DNA from: Candidatus Palauibacter rhopaloidicola | GTDB lineage: Bacteria > Gemmatimonadota > Gemmatimonadetes > Palauibacterales > Palauibacteraceae | DNA: 64,000 nt | Assembly: GCA_026914155.1 (NCBI GenBank) | Contig: JAPPGH010000029.1 | Coordinates: 83,494 to 147,493, forward strand | Reading direction: 5' to 3' | Shown here: positions 27,563 to 35,793 of the stretch, in pieces | Layout: each line of letters opens with the position of its first letter | Position numbering within the stretch: the first letter of the stretch is position 1 | Notes under the pieces: model-generated | What the model was told of the DNA's origin: nothing | The model's database searches: none | What the model saw: the letters and a program-made list of their open reading frames with translations, nothing else | Made by a program: the position numbers and the translations under genes

Positions 27563-27591
27563 AGGATCGCATCGCACCGTTAGCTTGTCAA
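27563..27591 (-). promoter_or_regulatory. Promoter of the his operon
   Basis: A perfect -35 TTGACA (27591-27586), a 17-base spacer and a weak -10 GATCCT (27568-27563) place transcription start near 27555, at the leader ATG. Only the -35 is convincing by itself; spacing and position strengthen the call. Confidence 0.65.
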
Positions 27592-27667
27592 GTCGGCGAC
27601 CCGACACGGCCCGGCGGCCTCGGCCGGCGCCGGCCCCGACCCCGTTCCACCTCAACTCCGGCAACCC

Positions 27668-28675
27668 ATGACCGAATCCCCCGCCCCCGCCCCCAGCCCC
27701 AGGCCCCCGACGCCGACGCAGAGCCGGGAGACCCGAGCGCGCGTCGCGCCCTGGATCGAACGGACGCCGGTGAGACGCTGGATTCCCGATCGCGGCATCG
27801 CCTCCCTGCCCGCGGGAGTCGAACTCTTTCTCAAGCTGGAACTCTTCCAGCGTACCGGTTCCTACAAGGTCCGGGGCGCCCTGAACAACGTCCTCCGCGC
27901 GGACGCGGAGACGCTGCGGCGAGGCGTCACGGCCGTGAGCGCCGGGAACCATGCCATCTCCGTGGCCTACGCCGCTCGGGCCGCCGGCACGAGCGCGAAG
28001 GTCGTCATGCTGTCATCCGCCAACCCGGCCCGCGTCACCCGCTGCCGGAACTTCGGAGCGCAGATCGAGTTCGCGGACGACGGGGCGAGCGGATTCGCAC
28101 GCATGGAGGAGATCGCCCGGGAGGAGGGTCGGCTCGAGATCCACCCGTTCGAGGGGGGGAAGACGGTTTTCGGCGCGTCGACCGTGGGTCTCGAGGTCGC
28201 GGAACAGCTTCCCGACCTAGAGGCGCTCGTCGTCCCGATCGGGGGTGGAGGTCTCATCTCCGGCACGGCGAGCGTCGTGAAACAGCTTGCGCCCGCGTGC
28301 AGGGTCTACGGGGTGGAGCCCGTCGGCGCCGACTCCATGCGGCGCAGCCTCGATGCGGGCGAGCCGGTGGCGCTCGACCGCATCGACACGATCGCAGACA
28401 GCTTGGGCGCCCCCCATGCGGCGCCGTACACCTTCGGACTCGTGCGGCACTACGTGGATGACGTCGTGCTCGTCGAAGACGACGCGATCCGCTCTGCCCT
28501 GAAAGCGTTGTTCGTCGACGCGAAGCTGGTCACCGAGCCCGCCTCCGCCGCTCCGCTGGCCGCCGCGTGCGGGCCACTACGGGAGAGGCTGGAAGGCCGT
28601 CGGGTCGGCCTCGTCCTCTCCGGCTCGAACATCGATCTGGACACCTTCGGGACGCACCTGCGGGCTGCGGGCTGA
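27668..28675 (+). CDS. PLP-dependent threonine/serine dehydratase-like enzyme
   Basis: The 335-residue fold-type II PLP enzyme has KLELFQRTGSYKVRGALNN (Schiff-base Lys), SAGNHAISVAYAA (substrate loop), VPIGGGGLISG (phosphate cradle) and LSGSNIDLDTF. This matches catabolic threonine ammonia-lyase and serine/threonine dehydratases without the C-terminal ACT domain. It would make 2-oxobutyrate or pyruvate plus ammonia. A proline-rich N-terminal extension of about 20 residues is unusual. It is divergent from the his promoter and shares the 113-base intergenic region. Confidence 0.88.
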   Translation: MTESPAPAPSPRPPTPTQSRETRARVAPWIERTPVRRWIPDRGIASLPAGVELFLKLELFQRTGSYKVRGALNNVLRADAETLRRGVTAVSAGNHAISVAYAARAAGTSAKVVMLSSANPARVTRCRNFGAQIEFADDGASGFARMEEIAREEGRLEIHPFEGGKTVFGASTVGLEVAEQLPDLEALVVPIGGGGLISGTASVVKQLAPACRVYGVEPVGADSMRRSLDAGEPVALDRIDTIADSLGAPHAAPYTFGLVRHYVDDVVLVEDDAIRSALKALFVDAKLVTEPASAAPLAAACGPLRERLEGRRVGLVLSGSNIDLDTFGTHLRAAG

Positions 28676-28714
28676 CGCGGGAACCTTTTTCCCACCCGGA
28701 ACGTCCTAGACGAT

Positions 28715-31033
28715 GTGAAGCGCAAGAGAGGCAGGAAAGGCAGGAGACGGATCTGGCGGAGGCTGGGGATCCTGGCCGGCGTCGTCGCGGCGGGCTGGCT
28801 GGGGTATCTGGGCTTCGAGGCGAAGGTCGTGCGCGACTTCGAAGCGATCGATGCGGTCTCCCCGACCCGCGTCGTCGCTCGGCCGCTGGTCCTGCGTCCC
28901 GGTGACCGCATGGAGCCCCGGCACGTCGCAAGCCACCTGACGCGAGCCGGTTATCGCTCCGTTTCGAAGCGCACGCCCGACCGCGGGGAGTTCGCGTGGC
29001 GCGGCGGAGAACTGAGGCTGGGCCGGCGGGCGCTGCGTCTGGGCGGTTACATGGATCCCGGCGGGTTGGTGCGCGTCCGGTTCCGCGGATATGCCGGCGC
29101 GGGTCGGGTGACATCGATTCGGGACGCGGACGGGCGGAACCTCGAGACGCTCATCCTGGATCCCGAGGTCATCGGCGCCGTGCCCGGCGAGCACGGCCGC
29201 GACCGCATCCCGGTACGACTCGAGGAAGTGCCCGATTATCTGATCGACGCCCTCCTCACCGTGGAGGATCGCCGCTTCCATGAACACGGCGCGCTGGATC
29301 CCCGCCGTATCGCCGGCGCCATGCTCTCGAACCTGCGCCAGGGGCGGATCGCCGAAGGCGGCAGCACCCTCACCCAGCAGCTCGCGCGCACGCTCTTCCT
29401 GTCGACGGACCGTACGCTGCTCCGGAAGGTCCGCGAGGCGGCCATCGCCGTGGCCCTGGAGAGGCGGTACTCCAAGCGGCGTCTCCTCGAAGCGTATGTG
29501 AACCACATCTACCTCGGGCAGGATCGAGGCGTGGCGATTCACGGGTTCGGCCGAGCGGCGCCGTTCTTCTTCGACCGGGACGTCTCCCAATTGACGCTGG
29601 GGCAGTCCGCGATGCTCGTGGGGATCATTCGAGGTCCCAGCATGTACGCGCCGCACCGGCACCCGGAGCGCGCCCGGGCCCGGCGGGACATGGTCCTGCG
29701 GCAGATGCACGCGCTCGGTCACATCGACGCGGACCGGCTGGACGCCGAACTCGAAACGCGTCTGACGCTCAGCTCTCCGCGGGAGCGGCGCGCCGACGCT
29801 CGCTGGTACCTGGACTTCCTGCGGCGAGAGCTGGGGTCCGGAGCACGGCCGCTGAGTCTGGATGGCTCGGGCCTCACCGTCGTGTCGTCGCTGGAGCCGG
29901 AGATACAGCGAGCGGCGGAGCTGGCCGTGTCGGAGGGAATCCGCACGCTCGAGCGCATCCGACCCCGCCTCACGGAGCAGGCGGGGCCTCTGCAGGCGGC
30001 GCTCGTGGCCCTCGACCCGCGGAGCGGCGACATCCTGGCGATGGTCGGAGGACGCGCCTACGGCACGTCGCAGTTCAACCGCGCCGCGGACGCGCTGCGT
30101 CAGCCGGGAAGCGCCTTCAAGCCGATCGTGGCGCTGGCCGCGCTCGATCCGCGGGCGGACGCCCCGTTCACCCTGGCCTCCACGCTGCGGGACGAGCCGC
30201 TGGCGCTCGAGACGCCGGCGGGCATGTGGCGTCCCTCCAACGCGGACCGCGAGTTCCTGGGGCCCGTAAGGCTACGCGAGGCGCTTGAGGGGTCGCGCAA
30301 CGTGCCGTTCGCCCGCCTGGGACTCGCTGTCGGTCCGGAGCGGATCGTCGAGACCGCGCAACGGCTGGGTGTCGGGAGTCCTCTGGCGCCCTATCCGAGC
30401 CTGGCGCTCGGCGCCTCGGAGGTGACGCTCCTCGAGCTGACGGCGGCCTATGCGGTGCTGGCGGCGGAGGGGAGACGGGCGCCTCCGCGCGCCGCCCGTG
30501 CGGTCCTGGGTCGAGAGGGCGAGGCCATCCGACCGGCCGAGCTTCGCCGTGAGGCCGTAATCAGCCCGGCGGAGGCGTACCTCCTGACGTCCGCTCTGCG
30601 CGGGGTGGTGGAGCGCGGTACCGGGAGCGGCGTGCGCGCGGCCGGATACAGGGGCCCCATCGCGGCGAAGTCCGGGACCACGAACGGCTCGCGCGATGCC
30701 TGGTTCGTCGGCTACACGCCGGAACTGGCCGTCGGCGTCTGGGTGGGCTTCGACGACGGAACGCGCCTGGGCCTGTCCGGGTCGCGTGCCGCCCAGCCGA
30801 TCTTCACGGATTTTCTCATCCGGGTCCTCGGACGGGACGGCGGATCCGACTTCCGATTCCCGGACGGCGTGGAATGGGTCGAGGTCGAGCCCCGGACCGG
30901 TCTGCGCGCCGGGTGGGGATGTCGCGGCCAACCCGAACTTTTCCTCGCGGGCACGGCGCCTGAGGCTTCCTGCGGATACCCGATCCGAGGGTGGCGACGA
31001 GGAAGTCCGTGGCGTACGACGCCGAGGCGGTGA
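28715..31033 (+). CDS. Bifunctional class A penicillin-binding protein (PBP1b-like)
   Basis: A basic cytoplasmic start and one transmembrane helix (about residues 17-33) precede a UB2H-like domain (RPLVLRPGDRMEPRHVASHL..., 55-125). The glycosyltransferase domain has TVEDRRFHEHGALDPRRI (catalytic Glu184), EGGSTLTQQLARTLFL and RRYSKRRLLEAYVNHIYLG. The transpeptidase domain has RQPGSAFKP (Ser466), EGSRN and AAKSGTTNGSRDAWFVG (Lys652). It polymerises and cross-links peptidoglycan. UB2H is typical of PBP1b and binds an outer-membrane activator in E. coli, which fits a diderm cell. The start is GTG 28715. The C-terminus ends in a short Cys-containing, Arg-rich tail. Confidence 0.93.
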   Translation: MKRKRGRKGRRRIWRRLGILAGVVAAGWLGYLGFEAKVVRDFEAIDAVSPTRVVARPLVLRPGDRMEPRHVASHLTRAGYRSVSKRTPDRGEFAWRGGELRLGRRALRLGGYMDPGGLVRVRFRGYAGAGRVTSIRDADGRNLETLILDPEVIGAVPGEHGRDRIPVRLEEVPDYLIDALLTVEDRRFHEHGALDPRRIAGAMLSNLRQGRIAEGGSTLTQQLARTLFLSTDRTLLRKVREAAIAVALERRYSKRRLLEAYVNHIYLGQDRGVAIHGFGRAAPFFFDRDVSQLTLGQSAMLVGIIRGPSMYAPHRHPERARARRDMVLRQMHALGHIDADRLDAELETRLTLSSPRERRADARWYLDFLRRELGSGARPLSLDGSGLTVVSSLEPEIQRAAELAVSEGIRTLERIRPRLTEQAGPLQAALVALDPRSGDILAMVGGRAYGTSQFNRAADALRQPGSAFKPIVALAALDPRADAPFTLASTLRDEPLALETPAGMWRPSNADREFLGPVRLREALEGSRNVPFARLGLAVGPERIVETAQRLGVGSPLAPYPSLALGASEVTLLELTAAYAVLAAEGRRAPPRAARAVLGREGEAIRPAELRREAVISPAEAYLLTSALRGVVERGTGSGVRAAGYRGPIAAKSGTTNGSRDAWFVGYTPELAVGVWVGFDDGTRLGLSGSRAAQPIFTDFLIRVLGRDGGSDFRFPDGVEWVEVEPRTGLRAGWGCRGQPELFLAGTAPEASCGYPIRGWRRGSPWRTTPRR

Positions 31034-31075
31034 GCCGGCCCGGCTGGCCGGCGGGCCTGGCAGGCCATGCCCTGC

Positions 31076-31675
31076 TCAGTCGTGTCGGTGGTCGCGGCGC
31101 CCCTGGTGGAACACGACGTGAAGCAGCGACCCCGCGACGAAAGCCTGGTAGAGTTCGATGGCGGCGTGCCCGTCCGGGAGTATCTCCGTGCCCGCCGCGA
31201 ACCCGATCGCCGTCGCCACGAGGATCGCCCCGACCCCCGCCATGGCCAGGCCGACGCCGTGCCGAGGCTCGATCAGCCACCAGATCAGTAGCCCCACGGC
31301 GACCCGATGCAGGATGACGGCGGCGGCAAGCGGAGCACTCGCCGCGGCCGGCGTCAGCGCGCCGCCCTCCAGCAGCGCATGCACCGCCATCGATAACACG
31401 CCCAGGACGATGGCGAAGTCGTCCGTGTGCCGCGCCAGCGAACGGGAGATCTTCTCGATGAGATAGAGGATGCCGACTCCAAATAGGACCGCGATCAGGG
31501 GCGCGATGTCACGCTCGGTCAAGGCGTGTGGGAGGACCTGATAGGCGACTAGCGCCAGAAGGATCCACACGACGGCGGAATCGATCGCACGGATCGTGCG
31601 GGGGCGATTGTGCAGCCAGATGTAGAGGAGGACTCCGGCGACCGGCGCCAGCAGCGCGGCGATGAACGAAGCCAT
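31076..31675 (-). CDS. ZIP-like integral membrane protein
   Basis: The 199-residue product has about eight hydrophobic segments. Two carry the pattern expected of ZIP metal transporters: MAVHALLEGG (H-x-L-x-E/D-G) and ILHRVAVGLLIWW (H-x-x-A-x-G). Histidine pairs also occur at the C-terminus (HVVFHQGRRDHRHD). ZIP proteins take up divalent metals, though bacterial ZIP-like proteins of this size are often uncharacterised. It lies 44 bases after a DUF411 gene on the same strand, probably in one transcript, so a copper or zinc role is plausible. Confidence 0.65.
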   Translation of the reverse strand: MASFIAALLAPVAGVLLYIWLHNRPRTIRAIDSAVVWILLALVAYQVLPHALTERDIAPLIAVLFGVGILYLIEKISRSLARHTDDFAIVLGVLSMAVHALLEGGALTPAAASAPLAAAVILHRVAVGLLIWWLIEPRHGVGLAMAGVGAILVATAIGFAAGTEILPDGHAAIELYQAFVAGSLLHVVFHQGRRDHRHD

Positions 31676-31719
31676 TCGGACTGCGTCCGTGATGTGCCGG
31701 GAGCGGCGGGGTTACGGCG

Positions 31720-32283
31720 TCAGCGGCTCTCGTAGACCGACGTGTTGCCTGCGGCGTCGAACCGGATCACGTCGTAGGGGTCGACGCGGTCCCGGAACTC
31801 CATGCCCGGGGAGCCGATCGGCATGCCGGGCACCGCGAGCCCGCTCGCGGGGGGCTTCTCGGCGAGGAACCGGGCGATGACGTCGGCCGGAATGTGCCCC
31901 TCGAACACGTAGTCGCCCACGAGAGCCGTGTGGCATGTCTGCATCCGCAGCGGTACTCCCGCGTCGAGCTTCACGCGGATCAGGTCCGCGTCATCCATGT
32001 CGAGGACGTCGAGTTCGAACCCCGCCTCCCGCATGTGGTCCACCCAGAGGGAGCAGCACCCGCAGGTGGGAGACTTGTAGACCTTGATCGTCGGCGTTTC
32101 CGCGATGGTCGCGGCCAACGCCGCATCGACCATCGCCGTCGACGAGACCGCGGCCGTCGACGAGGCCGCGGCCGCCGTGCGCCCGCTCTCCCCAGCCGCT
32201 TCCGGCGCGCACGCGTTGACGAGCATCGCCAACCCGAGGAAGGCCGCTCCGACACTCGCATCTCCGAACTTTCCGTTCAACAT
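31720..32283 (-). CDS. DUF411 metal-binding-type exported protein
   Basis: The ATG at 32283 (GGGAG five bases upstream) starts a lipoprotein-like signal ending LAMLVNAC, then an Ala/Ser/Thr-rich spacer, then the DUF411 domain: YKSPTCGCCSLWVDHMREAGF, KLDAGVPLRMQTCHTALVGDYVFEGHIPADVIARFL and GLAVPGMPIGSPGME. The CGCC motif and conserved Met/His residues suggest copper binding in the periplasm. The paired downstream gene encodes a ZIP-like membrane protein. Confidence 0.88.
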   Translation of the reverse strand: MLNGKFGDASVGAAFLGLAMLVNACAPEAAGESGRTAAAASSTAAVSSTAMVDAALAATIAETPTIKVYKSPTCGCCSLWVDHMREAGFELDVLDMDDADLIRVKLDAGVPLRMQTCHTALVGDYVFEGHIPADVIARFLAEKPPASGLAVPGMPIGSPGMEFRDRVDPYDVIRFDAAGNTSVYESR

Positions 32284-32464
32284 CACCGCTCCCGGTTCGA
32301 TTCCTGCCGCTCCATCCCCCAAGTTATCCGCGGGGAGGCTGCTACGGTACCGTTACGATACGATTCCGCGCGGCATCGTGCGGCGGCCGCGCGCGGGGTG
32401 CAGGTGCAACGCGGGTGCGATGGCCCCGCGGGTGGCGGACAGAGCTTGAGAGAGGCGAGGCACG

Positions 32465-33553
32465 ATGGAGAGACTGTCACAACTGTGGGCCGAGGTGGTC
32501 GCCTTCACGGCTCCGCGCTGGCTGCCCAGCCTGATCGTCATCGCGGTCGCCGGCCTCGTCTACCTCGTGGCGCTGATGGTGCTGGGCCGGGCACAGAAAC
32601 ACTGGGTGACCCGGACCGAGACGCAGCTCGACGACCTGGCCGTGCGGTTGCTCCGCCAGGTTCTTCTGCTGTCGAGCGGGGCGTTGGCCGTCTGGCGTCT
32701 GCTCGACATCTGGGCCCTGCCCACCGTGGCCCAATGGGTCTATGCGATCTGGATCGGCGTCCTCTTCTTCCCCTTGAGCCGGTTCGTCGGAGACCTCCTG
32801 ACCGCGATCGAGACGGAGGTCGTCTCCCGCACCTCGACACCGCTCGACAAGACGGCGCTCCCCATGATCAACAAGGCGATTCGCTTCGCGGTCATCGCCC
32901 TCGGCATCGTCCTCGCGCTCGCGGAGCTGGGCATCAACATCGCGCCTCTCCTCGCCGGCGCCGGCGTCATGGGTCTCGCCCTGTCGCTCGCCGCCAAGGA
33001 CACGCTCTCCAACGTGATCGCGGGCGTGCTCCTCATCGTCGATCGCCCCTTCCAGGTCGGGGACCGGATCGAACTGTGGACCGCGCCCAATGAGACAGGG
33101 TCCTGGGGCGACGTGATCGAGATCGGGCTCCGGGCTACGAAGATCCGCAATCCCGACAATCTCGTCATCGTCGTCCCGAACAGTCAGCTCATGCTGCGCG
33201 ACATCGTCAACTACACCATGTCCGGCCAGGACATCCGGCTCCGAATCCCCTTCTCGGTCGCATACGAATCGGACATCGAGCGGGCTAAGTCGCTGCTGGT
33301 GGACATCGCCCTGGGCGTCGAAGGGGTCAAGGACGATCCCGCGCCGATCGTCATCGCCCGGAGCTTCGGCCCGTCCGAGGTCAACCTCCAACTGCGCGTC
33401 TGGATCGTGGAGGCGAGGGCGCGACGGCGCATCGCGGACGACATCAGCGAGAGGGCGCTCCGCGCTTTCGCGGAGGCCGGCGTGGAGATCCCCTACCCGA
33501 AGCGGGAACTCTTCATCCGGTCCGCGGATGGACCACAGGCGGATGGGGCCTGA
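32465..33553 (+). CDS. MscS-family small-conductance mechanosensitive channel
   Basis: The 362-residue product has four to five transmembrane segments and the MscS core: LAGAGVMGLALSLAAKDTLSNVIAGVLLIVDRPFQVGD (pore helix TM3 and start of the beta domain) and VIVVPNSQLM. The cytoplasmic domain follows normally. The channel opens under membrane tension and releases solutes during osmotic downshock. Its last 26 bases overlap the start of the amidohydrolase gene. Confidence 0.92.
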   Translation: MERLSQLWAEVVAFTAPRWLPSLIVIAVAGLVYLVALMVLGRAQKHWVTRTETQLDDLAVRLLRQVLLLSSGALAVWRLLDIWALPTVAQWVYAIWIGVLFFPLSRFVGDLLTAIETEVVSRTSTPLDKTALPMINKAIRFAVIALGIVLALAELGINIAPLLAGAGVMGLALSLAAKDTLSNVIAGVLLIVDRPFQVGDRIELWTAPNETGSWGDVIEIGLRATKIRNPDNLVIVVPNSQLMLRDIVNYTMSGQDIRLRIPFSVAYESDIERAKSLLVDIALGVEGVKDDPAPIVIARSFGPSEVNLQLRVWIVEARARRRIADDISERALRAFAEAGVEIPYPKRELFIRSADGPQADGA

Positions 33554-34898
33554 TTTGCGCCGCTCGCAGATGCCGGGGCGCCGGCGACTGCTCGCGGTTT
33601 CCGTGATACTGGCGGGGGCAATTCTCCCCGGCGGACTGGCGGGTGCGGGACAGGACACGTTCATCACGCCGCAGTCGGAGTTGTTCACCAATGTGACGGT
33701 GATCGACGGCCGCGGCGGGCCGCCCCGACCTTCCTCGTCGGTCCTCGTGTGGGGCGGCCGAATCCAGGACATCGGCGCCCAGGGCTCCGTGGCCGCCCCG
33801 CAAGGCACCGTCGTCGTGGACCTCTCGGGCTCATACCTCATGCCCGGGTTCATCGATGCGCACGCCTCGCCCCAAACCACGGAAGAACTGCGCGCGCTGC
33901 TGGCCGCCGGGATCACGGGAGTGCGCGACGGCGCCACATCCCTGGCCGCCTTCGAGGAGCGAGGCCGTGGAGGCTTCGGCGACGATCCCGTTCCCGCCGT
34001 CTACGTCGGCGGTCCCGTCCTCGATGCCGGGAGCGCGACGCCCGGCGCGGCGGTGGAATCGGAAGCCGCCGCCGTCGCGGAGGTGGCGCGGCAGGCTGCG
34101 GATGGGGCCGGCTTCGTGTCCGTCGCCTCCGGCGTGCCTCCATCCTGGCTGGTCGGGATCGCGCGGGCGGCGCGCCGCGCGGAGGTGCCCCTGTGGGCCG
34201 ATCGCCGGGCTGGCGGCTGGCTGCTGGCGCTCCGTGCCGGGTCCGCCGTCGCGGGTCCACTGGTCTCCAGCGACGCCGAACTGCTTCCGGAGAGCGAGCG
34301 CGGCCCCTTCGAGGCGCTCGCGGAGGCGGGGCAGGTCCCGGCCCAGATCCCGTGGCTGGAGCGGCTGGAGCCGCAGGGGCCCGACGTCGACCGTGCCGTC
34401 ACCGCGCTCCTCTCGAACGACTCGGCCCTCCTTCCGATGCTCGCCAGCGCGTTCGCCTCCCTCGACTGCCCGGCGGCCGCCATCACCTGCGCGCCGCTCT
34501 CCAACGACGAGCGGAGGGCGCTCGAGGCGGTCTGGCCCAAGGCCGAGGCACTGGTCCGGACCTTCCACGGCCAAGGAGTCCGCCTGCTCGTGGGATCCGA
34601 TGCTCCGCGCACGACTCCGTGGGGAGAGGGGTTCCACCGTGAGATGCAGTTGCTCGCGGAGGCCGGCATCCCCCCTCTCGAAGTCCTCGGCATGGCTACG
34701 AGGAACGGGGCCATCGAGCTCGGCCAACTGCACGAGCGGGGGACGATCGAGATCGGGAAGCGCGCCGACTTCATCGTCCTGGAGGCGAACCCCGCCGCCG
34801 ACATCCGGAACGCGCGCCGCATCTCGTTCGTCGTGATCGACGGGGATGCGTGGACCTTCGACCGCGAGGAGAACTGGAGGCGCGTCCGCTTCAACTGA
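33528..34898 (+). CDS. Exported amidohydrolase-family protein with degenerate metal site
   Basis: Possible ATG starts are 33528, 33543 and 33570; the last gives the cleanest signal peptide (RRRLLAVSVILAGAILPGGLAGAGQ). The amidohydrolase frame is clear: TVIDGRGGPPRPSSSVLVWGGRI, SYLMPGFIDAHAS, LLVGSDAPRTTPWGEGFHREMQLL, IEIGKRADFIVL. The first motif should be DxHxH, but here it reads DAHAS, so the second His is lost. I find no convincing Lys/His ligands mid-barrel, where the text reads SVASG and PLWADRR; only the final Asp (GSDAP) is intact. It may be a pseudoenzyme or use an altered metal site. It is coupled to mscS. Confidence 0.8.
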   Translation: MDHRRMGPDLRRSQMPGRRRLLAVSVILAGAILPGGLAGAGQDTFITPQSELFTNVTVIDGRGGPPRPSSSVLVWGGRIQDIGAQGSVAAPQGTVVVDLSGSYLMPGFIDAHASPQTTEELRALLAAGITGVRDGATSLAAFEERGRGGFGDDPVPAVYVGGPVLDAGSATPGAAVESEAAAVAEVARQAADGAGFVSVASGVPPSWLVGIARAARRAEVPLWADRRAGGWLLALRAGSAVAGPLVSSDAELLPESERGPFEALAEAGQVPAQIPWLERLEPQGPDVDRAVTALLSNDSALLPMLASAFASLDCPAAAITCAPLSNDERRALEAVWPKAEALVRTFHGQGVRLLVGSDAPRTTPWGEGFHREMQLLAEAGIPPLEVLGMATRNGAIELGQLHERGTIEIGKRADFIVLEANPAADIRNARRISFVVIDGDAWTFDREENWRRVRFN

Positions 34899-34916
34899 CG
34901 GGACGCTCGTCCGGCT

Positions 34917-35606
34917 TCATCCGGTGCGGTAGCAGTACGCGTCGCGCCGGCGCGTCAGGTCCTCGATCACGGCCACCTTGAAGGTCTCCGGGCACTCCGA
35001 GCCGCCCAATTCTCCGCGGTATTCCTCGATATCCACGACCTCGGCGCCCAGCCAGGCGCTCCGGAAGGGTCGCGGGAAGCGTTCCCCGGGGGCCTGGATG
35101 TGATGAAGCCCGCCGCTGTACGCGATGAACAGCCGGCCGTCCGGCATCGCCCGGAGGATGTCCGCGATGCCCCCGCGGATCGTCATTGGATTCCCCTGAA
35201 CATCCAGCCCCGTGCGGCGCAGCATCCGCCCTTCCGGCAGGATGAGGAGCACGGCCTCCGGATCCCGGACCTGCCGCAGCACTTCCTCCCACGTGTCATC
35301 CTTCTCGCGCGTCACCGGCACCACGTGTTTGGCGAAGAGCAGGAAGAGTCGGCCGAGGATCGGTCGAGCCGCGGTCTTGTCCGCGAGCGGTATGACACCG
35401 TGCGTCGCGAGTTGCCATAGCACGCGGCCGGGCACTGCGGCGAGGAAGACCGGCTCGAAGAGACTCGTGTGGTTGAGCAGGGCGAGCACGCGCAGACCGG
35501 ACCAGGGATCGTCGGCTTCGTGGAGCCACTCCAGCCGGACCCGGCAGAGCGCCTTCGCCGCGACCTTGACCGAAAAGAGCAGGAGAAAAACGACATAGCT
35601 GCGCAT
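34917..35606 (-). CDS. PlsC-like acyltransferase
   Basis: The 229-residue product has LLNHTSLFEPVFLA (the NHxxxxD/E catalytic motif, with Glu in place of Asp), a region around PVTREKDDTWEEVL, and LLILPEGRMLRRTG (PEG[TS]R-like second block). This is the layout of 1-acyl-glycerol-3-phosphate acyltransferases and related lysophospholipid or lipid A acyltransferases. The N-terminal hydrophobic segment suggests membrane attachment. The exact acceptor is unknown. It converges with the amidohydrolase gene. Confidence 0.8.
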   Translation of the reverse strand: MRSYVVFLLLFSVKVAAKALCRVRLEWLHEADDPWSGLRVLALLNHTSLFEPVFLAAVPGRVLWQLATHGVIPLADKTAARPILGRLFLLFAKHVVPVTREKDDTWEEVLRQVRDPEAVLLILPEGRMLRRTGLDVQGNPMTIRGGIADILRAMPDGRLFIAYSGGLHHIQAPGERFPRPFRSAWLGAEVVDIEEYRGELGGSECPETFKVAVIEDLTRRRDAYCYRTG

Positions 35607-35723
35607 TTTGCGCAGTGTGGTTCGGGCATCCCCGGGCGGTCAAGAGTTCCGGCGCCTGGCAGGTCGCCCGGGCCGGAGGCGGCCAAAGGTGGCATTGACC
35701 CGAGCCCTGCCCCATCTTCGGGC

Positions 35724-35763
35724 GCCCGGCGGTACGCGCCCGGCGGTACGCGTTCGGCGCTAC
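35724..35763 (+). repeat. 14-bp tandem repeat upstream of the MBL gene
   Basis: The unit GCCCGGCGGTACGC occurs at 35724-35737 and 35738-35751; a diverged third unit follows (GTTCGGCGCTAC). It lies 30-70 bases before the ATG at 35794, in the probable promoter or leader region. Confidence 0.8.
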
Positions 35764-35793
35764 ACTGCGCCCGTATTCAGGAGTTTCCTTTCC

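Noticed and set aside
32477..33937. 486-codon minus-strand frame opposite mscS
   Set aside because: Antisense shadow of a clear MscS gene and of the following amidohydrolase; composition is atypical.
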